In this document: positions 16,101 to 24,490 of the stretch, piece after piece | How the letters are laid out: the number at the start of each line of letters is the position of its first letter | Numbering within the stretch: the stretch's first letter is position 1 | NCBI GenBank assembly: GCA_045613945.1 | Contig: JAZLBZ010000052.1 | Span: forward strand, 9,139 to 73,138 | Length of the DNA: 64,000 bases | Direction: 5' to 3' | Source of the DNA: HGM04593 sp045613945 | GTDB lineage: Bacteria; Bacteroidota; Bacteroidia; Bacteroidales; Bacteroidaceae | Position numbers and translations under genes: made by a program | The notes under the pieces: generated by a model | The model's input: the letters and a program-made list of their open reading frames with translations, nothing else | Database searches by the model: none | Told to the model about the DNA's origin: nothing

Positions 16101-17826
16101 TTGACGCAGCCGATGCCGCAGTGTTCTCCTTGCCTACAACGCCTGTAGCCTCGCCCTCGGCGCTGATGAAGAGGTTAGGGCTGCGCAATGATGTAAACTG
16201 ATACCAATGCTCATTGTCGGTTGTGCTTGCCTTTGGCATTGCTATGGCCGATTCAACTGCCTCGTTGAGTTTGCTGCTCATTGCCTGCACCTCGGCCTCG
16301 GTTATGCTCTCCTGTGCAAGCAGCGCGTATGCGTTCTCAAGTTCTGCGTCAAATGCCGCCATCTTTTCGGGGTCGTACTGTCCCATAGCGTCACCGCGCT
16401 CCAGGAGAAGGCCGCGTGCAATGGCCTGTGAAAGGGTGTTGCGCAGTGTTGCCTGTGCATAGCGCACCTCGGCATCAGCCTCGCTTATTACTGTATATGT
16501 GTCTGTTGGAAAATCTGCCTTCAGGGCATCCTTCATTGCATTTGCCATTACAACATATCCCAAACCGCCAAGATAGTTACTGGGGTAGAAATACTTTGTA
16601 TTGGCAACGTTGCCGTTGAGCATTGGAGTGTATGTGTCTACATAGCGTATATTGCCTGTGGCAATGCTCTTCATATACTCGTTCAACGCTGCAATGCGTG
16701 ATGTGTTTGTTGTTGCATTGTTTGTAGGACACAGGGCCATGAGGTAGATCTTTGATGTCGGTGACTTCTGTGCAACCTTGTCAACAAGGGCTTTGTAATT
16801 GCTCTTTACGGTTGCAATGTCAGTGTTGCCGTTGCAGTCGCCTGTACCTGTGTAGATGAAAATTGCCTTTGCATCCTTCTTCTCCACACCGGTGCTTGCA
16901 AATGTGGCATCAATAATCTTGCTTGTTACAGAGATGTCGCCGCCATAGCCCCAGCCTGTACCGCGATTCTTTACATTGCGGTTGCCGAGCAGTTCCTGCC
17001 ATTCACCGTTCTTGATGAACTCGTCACCGAACACCAATACATCCTCGTTGCTGATGGGCAACATGCTTGCGTATGTTGCGCGCATGCCGTGTGCGCTGCC
17101 CAGGCCACCGTTCTGCTGCAATGACGATGTATTCTCGGGGTAAACTGTTTTCACTGTGTAGTCCTCGCCCTCCTGCAGGTACTGGCAGATGGTCTCGCAC
17201 CATACCTTGTAGGCTGCTGCTGTGAGGTGAAGGTTGTCATAACTCCACACGCCGCCCTGTGCAACGCCTGTGAGTTTGTCATAGAGGTCGATGTATGTGA
17301 GCCACTCCACATTCATTGTCTCCACATACTTTTTCACAATCTCGTTAGTGTGGAGCCAAGTTGCCTCCACGCGGTTGCTTGTCTTGTTGTTGAGGATGCT
17401 GTAGAGATAGATTCTTGTCTGTGGTGAGCGTGCGTGAATGCGCTCTACAATGCTCTTGACGTATGCAAGCACCTGCTCGCCGCTGAAGTTGAGGCCGCCC
17501 GATGTTGCGATGTCGTTTGTGCCAATCATCATGAACACCTTTTTGGGCTTGCCGTTGATGTATGACTCAAGGTTGTTGCTTTGCTCGGTAGAGTAGGTAC
17601 CCGAGTTTCCACGATTCACAATTGGCAGATACTCGCCCGTTGAGGTCTTGAATGCCTCGGGCCAGCAGTGCATGTCGGTGATGCTATTGCCAATAAAGAC
17701 AATGCTCTCGCTGTTTGTTTCAAGTACTTTGAACGAGTCGTACCTGTGGTTGCGGAAAGGCTCGTCGGCAAACATCGTTGCCACAGACATCAGTCCGCAA
17801 ATGAGTAATGTAAATAATCTTTTCAT
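13162..17826 (-). CDS. Sialidase fused to two N-terminal SGNH-like domains, with type IX-like tail
   Basis: A 1554-residue secreted protein (signal peptide about 1-20). The first SGNH esterase domain (about 40-225) has Ser48 in FIGNSITD, MIGTNDIA, and Asp197/His200 in YDNLHL. A second SGNH-like domain (about 258-435) is degenerate: FGDEF puts Glu269 where the Ser should be, and the Asp-His pair is missing. Helical and beta-sandwich or ricin-like modules follow. The sialidase propeller (about 1150-1510) has YRIPSITV and five Asp-boxes (such as SEDNGRTW, SRDGGLTW, SKDGGQSW). The C terminus (YDLQGRRV...GLYIIDGKK) looks like a type IX sorting tail. It probably deacetylates and releases sialic acid in one polypeptide. 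Confidence in the sialidase is high and in the SGNH role moderate. Confidence 0.87.
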   Translation of the reverse strand: MKRLFTLLICGLMSVATMFADEPFRNHRYDSFKVLETNSESIVFIGNSITDMHCWPEAFKTSTGEYLPIVNRGNSGTYSTEQSNNLESYINGKPKKVFMMIGTNDIATSGGLNFSGEQVLAYVKSIVERIHARSPQTRIYLYSILNNKTSNRVEATWLHTNEIVKKYVETMNVEWLTYIDLYDKLTGVAQGGVWSYDNLHLTAAAYKVWCETICQYLQEGEDYTVKTVYPENTSSLQQNGGLGSAHGMRATYASMLPISNEDVLVFGDEFIKNGEWQELLGNRNVKNRGTGWGYGGDISVTSKIIDATFASTGVEKKDAKAIFIYTGTGDCNGNTDIATVKSNYKALVDKVAQKSPTSKIYLMALCPTNNATTNTSRIAALNEYMKSIATGNIRYVDTYTPMLNGNVANTKYFYPSNYLGGLGYVVMANAMKDALKADFPTDTYTVISEADAEVRYAQATLRNTLSQAIARGLLLERGDAMGQYDPEKMAAFDAELENAYALLAQESITEAEVQAMSSKLNEAVESAIAMPKASTTDNEHWYQFTSLRSPNLFISAEGEATGVVGKENTAASAASMWKFVDRGDNTFDIVNRQYGSYLNPVANYNTQISTTKNKPSRGWTVSYANTPAYYIISSGDVQLNQTGSGQNYKLYNWSNSATLGSDRGDTGCQFSIVEAAELAEQPSTLTYTVDKSNGSLYRGTSANQNWNNVWKSNATPQLQFGCGTINNMNWQGDNVQMMTGTAGSAAYAITPPAGYVITEYSFTFANNGHNTGLTLTMDNGKVYTTSTAAQTISAKAQKASSVSFTLAGSNGNGVVLTNFTVKIKEDKIEAPSISTEGDEHWYYIANASSKAYCASKVIYYDNDMQKLRFADKTFSADRIWSFWEKDGKLAIKNYKGEYFGTAGAGTGGSTSFGVVSEPNYIYTIQSAFGFFTIKDNAVELHAQEANAVIVRWAADADGASLWRFDEVDVTNALAEFSSSNVVQGKVSTGIGNTDQPIVRSTIRVSGLEGSVEFQGVKGAFAGTDKNDITNVKAYFATNSRELFVDPEKKMTWREENGEQFGETVTLAADGTFTITGNKTLAPGDHYLWITYDIAETAKEGNTVDASITTYTVDGKETAEDNGNPAHSVTIFLSEGAVLMPMDKGSLYYRIPSITVTKDGKRLVTLTDDRKGHNSDLPSHCYLVAQYSEDNGRTWSDPVTVAGTAETGGNYGHGDASIVTNRENGEIIGIMTSAGTYGHGFFAGTAAEPPRWKTIISRDGGLTWETPVDHTDDLFGANCSNPKTNTWKSGFSGSGAALQKRDGTLVSSFVNRQADNSQHFYFFMSKDGGQSWYVSGTSGTSGADEPKTLERNNGDLAISVRSSGYNYYNYTSNDGETWHLPSQTRFNSGISGNACDGEYMVWCSTVEGNAWDIAFQTLPNSGSRQNVSIALSTDEGATFGTPKTICPIGSAYSAAVVLPDGTLGVYYEENGVFGGFTMRFVRFSLDWASNGTYKFSDNAPFYPIKSTNPTAIEEVNNEGKAENGKVKAIYDLQGRRVNNPTKGLYIIDGKKTILR

Positions 17827-17882
17827 AAAAAATGGTTAGTTAGTTTCTTTTGCTTTTTATGTGCACAGTATGCACTCGTGTG

Positions 17883-17890
17883 CAAATATA
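17883..17890 (-). promoter_or_regulatory. Possible -7 element for the SGNH-sialidase gene
   Basis: TATATTTG on the minus strand, 57 bp before the start codon. The -33 half is not recognisable. Confidence 0.35.
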
Positions 17891-17964
17891 ATAAGTATTG
17901 CAATACGATTTTAAAAAATTATATTTAATTTTAGTTAATGTGATGTTGTCATTATATAATTGTA

Positions 17965-17997
17965 AGAGAGGTTCTTCACGACGTGAAGAACCTCTCT
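17965..17997 (-). terminator. Terminator after the second sialidase gene
   Basis: Perfect inverted repeat AGAGAGGTTCTTCACG/CGTGAAGAACCTCTCT around a single central base, 20 bp after the stop of the minus-strand gene at 18018. It splits the sialidase genes into partly separate transcripts. Confidence 0.7.
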
Positions 17998-18017
17998 ATT
18001 TTATAGTCCTTGGGCTG

Positions 18018-21000
18018 TTACTTGACCAAGACCTTTTCTCCATCAATGATGTAGATACCCTTGATAGGCTTTGTTACTTTGCGGCCGTGGAGATCATAAA
18101 TGCCTTTCACCTTTCCGCTTTCAGTATTCACCTCCTGAATACCTGTGGCCTCGCCCTTCTTCATCGCAAGAGTAGAGGCGCTGCTGTCGGCGGTGTAGTA
18201 TGCAGTGTTTGCTGATATTGTACCGCTGCTGCCTGTGCGCTTTGCAAACTCGCCGTTCTTCAAGGTGTAGATGTTTGAACCGCTTACCGATGCGCTCTTC
18301 AGCACGCCGCGCAACTGGTTCTCGGCCTCGAGAGCCGTAGCCTCTCCGCCCACACCAATGTAGTATGTGCCGTTATCTGCAGTCAGTACCACAGGAGTGT
18401 TCGCTGCAATAACACCAGTGCCGCACTCGGTCAATGGGATGTATTCAACGCCGTCAACAGTCTGTGTAGCGCCTGCAGTGTATGCAATTACGCCCTCGGG
18501 CAATGTCATTGCGAATGGCATGCATACTGCAGCATATTCGTTGATTGTCATGGCAAACTCTTCAACAGGCTCAATGTACCACAATGATGCCTCGGCATTG
18601 TTTGTCCAGGGCACAAGGCGTACATTGTCACCGGCAAGATGAAGGCCTGTGTGGCTGCCTGTGTTGTTCTGGCAGATGATTGAGCTCAATCCTGTTGAAG
18701 TGCTCTCAATCTTCCACTTTCCGGCTGCGGCATTGTCTGTTGTTACAATAGGCTGTGTCTCGTTGTTGCCAAGAGGTCCCAACATATACTGGTAGTTGCC
18801 GTTGTACAGGTAGTACTCCTTGCTGTTGCCTGTGGGCAGGAATGTGAACAACTGGTTTGCATTTTTGACGTTTGAAGCGGCTGCTGACACGCGGCTTGCC
18901 TCGGGGTTCAGGTAGAGTGTCGCATTGCTGCGCTCCGAGTTGCGTATACGGTACCACTTGCCTGCCTCAACCTCAAGGCGTGGCATGTTGGCAATGCCTG
19001 CGTTGATGGCCTCGTATGCTTCGTACGAAGGAGCAGTCTTGTATGCCTCGATGAGCGCTGCCACTGCGTCAAGTGAATTGCTGTCAACTGAACCTACATA
19101 TACCGGAGCCTCGGTGTCGAACGCTGCAATCTTTGCATCAATGCCGGCTGCAACGATGGCTGTCTTGTCAACATCTGCATCATAAACGTATGCACTGTCT
19201 GTGATGTACTCAATGCTGTAGTTCTTGTAAACGATTGTGTAACCACCACCGCTTGTGCCATAAGTGTCCTCCTCGTAGAGGAAACCGATATTGTTGTCGT
19301 GCTGCAGTGTCATTGTTGAGTACGCACCTGCAACATAACTTGACTGGTGACGTCCGTCCCAATCGGCTGCAATGGCCTCGGGTGAGATGAAGTCCTCGAG
19401 TGTCTCCAACTCCTTATAATATATACCTACATTTGCGCGGCCCGAGCCAAGAGGCACTGACTGCAGTGCAAGATAAACCTTCTTGTCGTCGGCTTTGCGC
19501 TTTGCAGGCACGAACATAATCTCACCGTTTGTTGAGTTGCTAACAGCAATTGTACCGTTGTTGCTTGAGTTAGAGTATTTTGCTGTGCCCCAAGAACCCT
19601 CGGCCTTCTCGCTGTCGGTGTATGAGAAGATGTTATAGATACGTCCGCCTGTGGTACGTGAACTGATGATTACAGAACCGTCGGGCAACTCCTCGGCCTT
19701 TGGCTCGTCGCCGCCGCTTGGGATTGGTGAAACCTCACCACCGCCAAGGACTGTCCAACTCTCGCCGAAGTTGTCACTGTAGAGTACAAAGTTTACATGT
19801 GTGCCGTTAACGTTCTTTACAAGAACAGCGCAGTAGATGCGGTAGTATTCGCCCACCTTTATGTACTGGCTCTGTGAAATCTTGCCCGAACCCACGAACA
19901 TTGCACGTACAGGGCCGTGCTGTGTGTTGTCGAACTGTGCGTATATGTGCTCTGCACGGTCAACAGGAGTGCTCCATGTCTCGCCGCAGTCTTCGCTGTA
20001 GAAGTGTGCGATACCCTGGTGGTTGTTGCGCTGTCCGTTGGGGAACGAAACGTTACCCGAGCAGCTGATTACAAGCACGCGGTCGCTCTCGCGGTCGGCA
20101 ACAATTGCGGGGTCGCCAAAGCCTACGTACATGTCGTTGTTCGAAGCGTCGATACCGGCAGCACCCTTACCCTGGATGATGTCGAAAATCTCGCCCCATG
20201 TCTCGCCGTTGTCCTTGCTTATACGAGCACGCAAGTCGATTCGGCCGTTTGTTGCCATACCGATGTCGGCGCGGCTGTGACGGTAGTCGGCAACGGCAAT
20301 GATGTTGCCGTTCTTTGCAGTTGCAATGGCAGGGATACGGTAGGGGATAGCACCTGTAGTGAGTGTGGGGAATACATCGAATGCAGGCTCCGGAGTGCGG
20401 ATGTCGAGACCCATGTAAACTACGAAGTTCGAGAATGTGATACCCTTGTTTGCACCGCTTTGTGTAAAATATACTGTGCGTGCAGGGTCGGCAATCTCAA
20501 CCTCAAGGTGCTGTGTTGTAGCCGATGATGTGTAGTTGCCACCCTCGGCTGTCAGTGTGAGGGTATAGCTGCCATCGTTGTTAGTGTTCACGTAGTCAAA
20601 GCCATAGCCCTTGATTACAAGACCCTCAGGTGCAGTGAGTGTGTATGACGATGTGCCCGACTGGCCTGAATAACCGGCGATGTAGTCGCCCGATGTTGTC
20701 ATGTTGTTGGCATTTGTTGAGAGTGAGAAACCTGCGAGCTCGCTGCTCTCCCATTTTGAGTGCCATGTACCGTTAGCATTGCTTGCTGTGAATTCGCCCT
20801 TTGATGCAAGGATTTCAATAGATGTCTCGGCTGCTGTGAAAACGATTGTCGAACCGGCATCTGCACCCTCGGCCCAGAAAGCGAGCTTTCCAATGCCGCC
20901 AAAGTTATTCACAGCATAGTTCGTGCCATGAATGCGCATGAAATAGCCGTTTACATTGGCAATCTTGTCCGAAGTGGCAAAATCCCAACGGCCTACATAA

Positions 21001-21392
21001 CCATCGGGGAGGTTTGCTGCGTCCTGCATAATAGGGTAGGTTGAGCCGCCTGTGCCGCCATAACCGCTGATTGCGCTCATTGTTGTCTTTGAAGCGAGTA
21101 CCTTGGTTGGGCCGGCCTGTTTGTTGTATACAGCATAACCGTCGGTGTCGTTGCCGACGAAGCACCACAGCTCGTCATCATTGCCCTTTGGGGTAGAAAC
21201 TCCAAGCGCAATGTGGTCGGCACCGGCATTGTCCTTGATTAGCTTTGCACCTTCTCCAATTCCCATAGTGTACCATGTGGTACCTTCGGCAAACTCACCA
21301 TTCTCAATGGTAGTTGCCTTGAAAGGAACCTGTGCAAACATTGCGGCTGCCGAGAAGACAGCGCAAAGAATAAGCGTAAATAATTTTTTCAT
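18018..21392 (-). CDS. Secreted exo-alpha-sialidase (GH33) with accessory domains and type IX-like tail
   Basis: A 1124-residue secreted protein (signal peptide about 1-20). Residues 20-330 are beta-rich, carbohydrate-binding-like modules. The sialidase propeller (about 340-720) starts with PYRIPAIATAKNG, which holds the RIP arginine, and has ADYRHSRADIG and Asp-boxes SKDNGETW, SEDCGETW and SDNFGESW. A further ricin/beta-trefoil-like part follows, then a tail YDLHGRKV...GIYIIDGEK matching the tail of the neighbouring sialidase. It should release terminal sialic acid from host glycoconjugates. Only 41 bp separate it from the hexosaminidase gene upstream, so the two are probably cotranscribed. 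Confidence 0.9.
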   Translation of the reverse strand: MKKLFTLILCAVFSAAAMFAQVPFKATTIENGEFAEGTTWYTMGIGEGAKLIKDNAGADHIALGVSTPKGNDDELWCFVGNDTDGYAVYNKQAGPTKVLASKTTMSAISGYGGTGGSTYPIMQDAANLPDGYVGRWDFATSDKIANVNGYFMRIHGTNYAVNNFGGIGKLAFWAEGADAGSTIVFTAAETSIEILASKGEFTASNANGTWHSKWESSELAGFSLSTNANNMTTSGDYIAGYSGQSGTSSYTLTAPEGLVIKGYGFDYVNTNNDGSYTLTLTAEGGNYTSSATTQHLEVEIADPARTVYFTQSGANKGITFSNFVVYMGLDIRTPEPAFDVFPTLTTGAIPYRIPAIATAKNGNIIAVADYRHSRADIGMATNGRIDLRARISKDNGETWGEIFDIIQGKGAAGIDASNNDMYVGFGDPAIVADRESDRVLVISCSGNVSFPNGQRNNHQGIAHFYSEDCGETWSTPVDRAEHIYAQFDNTQHGPVRAMFVGSGKISQSQYIKVGEYYRIYCAVLVKNVNGTHVNFVLYSDNFGESWTVLGGGEVSPIPSGGDEPKAEELPDGSVIISSRTTGGRIYNIFSYTDSEKAEGSWGTAKYSNSSNNGTIAVSNSTNGEIMFVPAKRKADDKKVYLALQSVPLGSGRANVGIYYKELETLEDFISPEAIAADWDGRHQSSYVAGAYSTMTLQHDNNIGFLYEEDTYGTSGGGYTIVYKNYSIEYITDSAYVYDADVDKTAIVAAGIDAKIAAFDTEAPVYVGSVDSNSLDAVAALIEAYKTAPSYEAYEAINAGIANMPRLEVEAGKWYRIRNSERSNATLYLNPEASRVSAAASNVKNANQLFTFLPTGNSKEYYLYNGNYQYMLGPLGNNETQPIVTTDNAAAGKWKIESTSTGLSSIICQNNTGSHTGLHLAGDNVRLVPWTNNAEASLWYIEPVEEFAMTINEYAAVCMPFAMTLPEGVIAYTAGATQTVDGVEYIPLTECGTGVIAANTPVVLTADNGTYYIGVGGEATALEAENQLRGVLKSASVSGSNIYTLKNGEFAKRTGSSGTISANTAYYTADSSASTLAMKKGEATGIQEVNTESGKVKGIYDLHGRKVTKPIKGIYIIDGEKVLVK

Positions 21393-21433
21393 AAAAGGTT
21401 AGTTATTGAGTTTGAAATTATATTACTTTTCTG

Positions 21434-23077
21434 TTACCAGCCCACCTGCACGCCGTCCTCGTAGAAGTGGCGTCCAAAACACCAGCCGAATGCATTGTAG
21501 TAGCGTGCCAGTTCCTTTGCGCGGCCAATGAACTCCTCAACGTCCTTTGTCTCAGGTGATGGGTTGCTCCATCCAATCTCGGCAATTGCACCAAGACGTG
21601 GCAATGCCTTGTACTGCAGCTGCATCGGGGTTGTCACATACTCGGTCCACAGGTTGCCCTGCACGCCAAGAATGTACTTCTCCTCGTCCTTGCTCAACTG
21701 GTCGTATGGGTTGAATGAGTATGTCTTGCGCAGTGGAACATAACTGCCGTTGCTGTCAAGTTCGTCCTTGCGGTCGGTTGTCTGGCGGTAGTCGAGGTAG
21801 CAGTAGTCTCCTGGGGTCATAATCACGTAGTTGCCCTTCTTTGCAGCGGCAATGCCGCCCACAGTTCCGCGCCATGACATGATTGTCGCGTTCTGGCTCA
21901 CACCGCCTTCGAGTATCTCGTCCCAGCCAATGAGCTTGCGGCCTTTTTTGTTCAAGTGTGCCTCTATGCGGCTGTTGACGTATGACTGCAGTTCGGCCTC
22001 GCTGTTCAGGTTATTATCCTTTATGCGCTGCTGGCAGTGCGGGCACTCCTTCCACATGTCACGTGGAGCCTCGTCACCGCCAATGTGTATGTATTCGCCG
22101 GGGAACAGTGCCATCACCTCGTCGAGCACATCCTCCCAGAACTTGAAAGTGCTCTCCTTGCCTGCGCAGGCAATCTGCTTCGATACGCCCCAGTATGCCC
22201 AGGTTTTGTAGTTGCCGGCTTCACCCTCGCAACCCAGCCAGGGATATGCGCTCAGCGCGCCCAGTGAGTGGCCGGGAATCTCAATCTCGGGAACAATGGT
22301 TATGAAGCGCTCCTTTGCATATCTTACAATCTCCTTGATATCCTTTTGTGTATAATATCCGCCGTAGGGGATTCCGTCAAGTCCCTCGTTATGCCCGGTT
22401 GTTGTCTGTTCGCGCAGGCTGCCAATTTTGGTGAGCAGGGGATACTTCTTTATCTCTATGCGCCATCCTTGGTCCTCGGTCAGGTGCCAGTGGAAACGGT
22501 TCATCTTGTGCATTGCCATAATGTCAAGCACCTCCTTCACAGTCTCCACGCTCCAGAAGTGGCGTGAGCAGTCGAGCATAAAGCCACGATAGGGGAAGTG
22601 TGGCGCGTCGTTTATTCTCATTGTAGGCAGCGACACCTTTTTCAGGTCAATTGGTGTCTCGAATGCCTGTACCGGGATTATCTGTTTCAAGGTCTGTACG
22701 GCATAGAACATTCCCGCGCCATCCTTTGCCTTGATGATAATATTCTCGGGTGAGATGTCCAGCAGATATCCTTCGGCCTTTATTGACCCGTCAGTAATGA
22801 AGATTACATTGTTCACAGTTGTTGCTTTTGTCGCCTTCTTCAGTTTCTTGCCAAAGATGGCCTCGGCAATTCTGTTGAGTTCGTCGGCCGCGTATTTTGC
22901 ATGGCTGTCGTCAAAACCGTAAATGATTCTTGTCTCATCGGTAAAGTCAAACTTTATGTTTGCATTGCCGGGCTTGATGCTTGTGGGCTGGGGTAGAATG
23001 GTAGGGAAAGCCTTCTCCTGCGCAACGACAACTGTCGCTGTGGCTAAAAGCAAAAGTGTAAACAGTCTTTTGAACAT
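21434..23077 (-). CDS. Beta-N-acetylhexosaminidase (GH20)
   Basis: A 547-residue exported GH20 enzyme that removes terminal beta-GlcNAc or beta-GalNAc by substrate-assisted catalysis. Signal peptide about 1-19 (ending VVAQ). GH20b domain about 25-155, then the TIM barrel with RGFMLDCSRHF, HWHLTEDQGWR, PEIEIPGH and the catalytic Asp335-Glu336 pair in HIGGDEAPR. It heads the minus-strand series that continues with the sialidases and is divergent from the sugar kinase gene. A possible -7 element is at 23113-23120. Confidence 0.95.
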   Translation of the reverse strand: MFKRLFTLLLLATATVVVAQEKAFPTILPQPTSIKPGNANIKFDFTDETRIIYGFDDSHAKYAADELNRIAEAIFGKKLKKATKATTVNNVIFITDGSIKAEGYLLDISPENIIIKAKDGAGMFYAVQTLKQIIPVQAFETPIDLKKVSLPTMRINDAPHFPYRGFMLDCSRHFWSVETVKEVLDIMAMHKMNRFHWHLTEDQGWRIEIKKYPLLTKIGSLREQTTTGHNEGLDGIPYGGYYTQKDIKEIVRYAKERFITIVPEIEIPGHSLGALSAYPWLGCEGEAGNYKTWAYWGVSKQIACAGKESTFKFWEDVLDEVMALFPGEYIHIGGDEAPRDMWKECPHCQQRIKDNNLNSEAELQSYVNSRIEAHLNKKGRKLIGWDEILEGGVSQNATIMSWRGTVGGIAAAKKGNYVIMTPGDYCYLDYRQTTDRKDELDSNGSYVPLRKTYSFNPYDQLSKDEEKYILGVQGNLWTEYVTTPMQLQYKALPRLGAIAEIGWSNPSPETKDVEEFIGRAKELARYYNAFGWCFGRHFYEDGVQVGW

Positions 23078-23112
23078 ATCTCTATATTATATTATTCTAT
23101 TTAATTATTTTG

Positions 23113-23120
23113 CGAAGATA
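23113..23120 (-). promoter_or_regulatory. Possible -7 element for the GH20 operon
   Basis: TATCTTCG on the minus strand, 36 bp before the start codon. A TTG at the right -33 spacing was not found. Confidence 0.4.
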
Positions 23121-23290
23121 ATGCAAAGCACCGCAAAGAAAAAGAATAAAGCATAAAAAAACTTATTTTTGAACGAATTTTGAACAGTTTCCTGATTTTG
23201 TGTGTGATAACTGATTTTTTTTATTTACATTCGCAAATGGTTCCGTCTGACGGAGAGTTTGTTTGAATTTATAACTAATCTATTATAATT

Positions 23291-24250
23291 ATGAGCGAGA
23301 AATATGTAATTGGAATTGACCTTGGCGGTACAAATACCGTAATTGGTCTTGTTGATGTAAAAGGTCACATCCTTGCAAAGGATGATTCTATCAAGACACA
23401 GGCACACCCCGATATCGAGGAGTACACCGATTCTATTGCAAACGTAATTAAGAAACTTGCGTCGGAGAACGGTTGCGAGGGCAAACTGGAGGGCGTTGGT
23501 GTTGGTGCTCCAATGGCAAACTACTACACCGGTGAGATTGTGAATGCAGCCAACCTCCCATGGAAGGGTATTGTGCCTCTGGGTTGGCTCATCGAGAAGA
23601 AGACCGGCCTCCCCACAAAGGTTACCAACGATGCCAATGCTGCCGCTATCGGCGAGCAGAAGTATGGTGTTGCCCAGGGTATGAAGGATTTTGTATATAT
23701 TACTCTTGGTACAGGTGTGGGTAGCGGTATCGTTGCCAACGGTCAACTTATTTATGGTCACGATGGTTTTGCCGGTGAGTTGGGTCACACAACATCTCCA
23801 GTTCTTGAAGGTCGTGCCTGCGGTTGCGGCCGTACAGACTGTCTTGAGACATACGCCTCGGCAACCGGTATCGTGCGCACAGCAAAGAAATGGCTTGTTG
23901 AGCGCGACGAGCCAAGTATCCTCCGCGATGTATGTATCAACGAACTCACATCAAAGATGCTCTTCGATGCAGCTATCAAGGGCGACAAGCTTGCCAACGA
24001 TATTTTCGAGTTTACAGGCAAGGTTCTTGGTGAGGCTTTCTGCAACTTTATCGCATTCTCGGCTCCCGAGGCCATCATCCTGTTCGGCGGTTTGGCAAAT
24101 GCAGGCGAGTTGTTGCTTGAGCCAATCCGCAAGCACATGAATGAGAATGTGGTGTTCTTGTGGAGAGACAAGGTGAAGGTCTTGAAGTCTTCACTCCCCG
24201 GTGCCGATGCTGCAGTGCTTGGTGCTTCGGCTCTTGGTTGGAAGGATTAG
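23291..24250 (+). CDS. ROK family sugar kinase (glucokinase or N-acylhexosamine kinase)
   Basis: A 319-residue cytoplasmic ROK kinase. The ATP-binding GIDLGGTN is at residues 8-15, catalytic Asp is in TNDANAAAIGEQ, the ExGH motif is GELGH, and the zinc site CGCGRTDCLE follows. Such kinases phosphorylate glucose, GlcNAc or ManNAc. Its position between GH20/sialidase genes and the NagB fusion favours an amino sugar released from host glycans, but glucokinase is equally common in Bacteroidales and cannot be excluded. It is transcribed divergently from the GH20 gene and is followed by a strong terminator. Confidence 0.88.
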   Translation: MSEKYVIGIDLGGTNTVIGLVDVKGHILAKDDSIKTQAHPDIEEYTDSIANVIKKLASENGCEGKLEGVGVGAPMANYYTGEIVNAANLPWKGIVPLGWLIEKKTGLPTKVTNDANAAAIGEQKYGVAQGMKDFVYITLGTGVGSGIVANGQLIYGHDGFAGELGHTTSPVLEGRACGCGRTDCLETYASATGIVRTAKKWLVERDEPSILRDVCINELTSKMLFDAAIKGDKLANDIFEFTGKVLGEAFCNFIAFSAPEAIILFGGLANAGELLLEPIRKHMNENVVFLWRDKVKVLKSSLPGADAAVLGASALGWKD

Positions 24251-24270
24251 TCCGATATATTGCAATGTAC

Positions 24271-24307
24271 AACGCCTGTCGCACAATGAGCGACAGGCGT
24301 TTTTTTA
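24271..24307 (+). terminator. Terminator of the ROK kinase gene
   Basis: AACGCCTGTCGC and GCGACAGGCGTT form a perfect 12-bp stem with a 7-nt loop, followed by a run of T residues. It lies 20 bp after the stop. Confidence 0.85.
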
Positions 24308-24490
24308 CTCAAAGACTAAAGCGCATCGAGACTTTGCTTGGCGACTTTTGTGAATTTATCATAATAAATTTAAACACTCCATTAATTTCTAAAATATTTC
24401 AATATTTTATTATATCTTCGCAATATGCACTCCGTGGGGTGGTTTTATGACACCGTGCGGGTATAAAAACAACAAAAAACAGACCATAAT

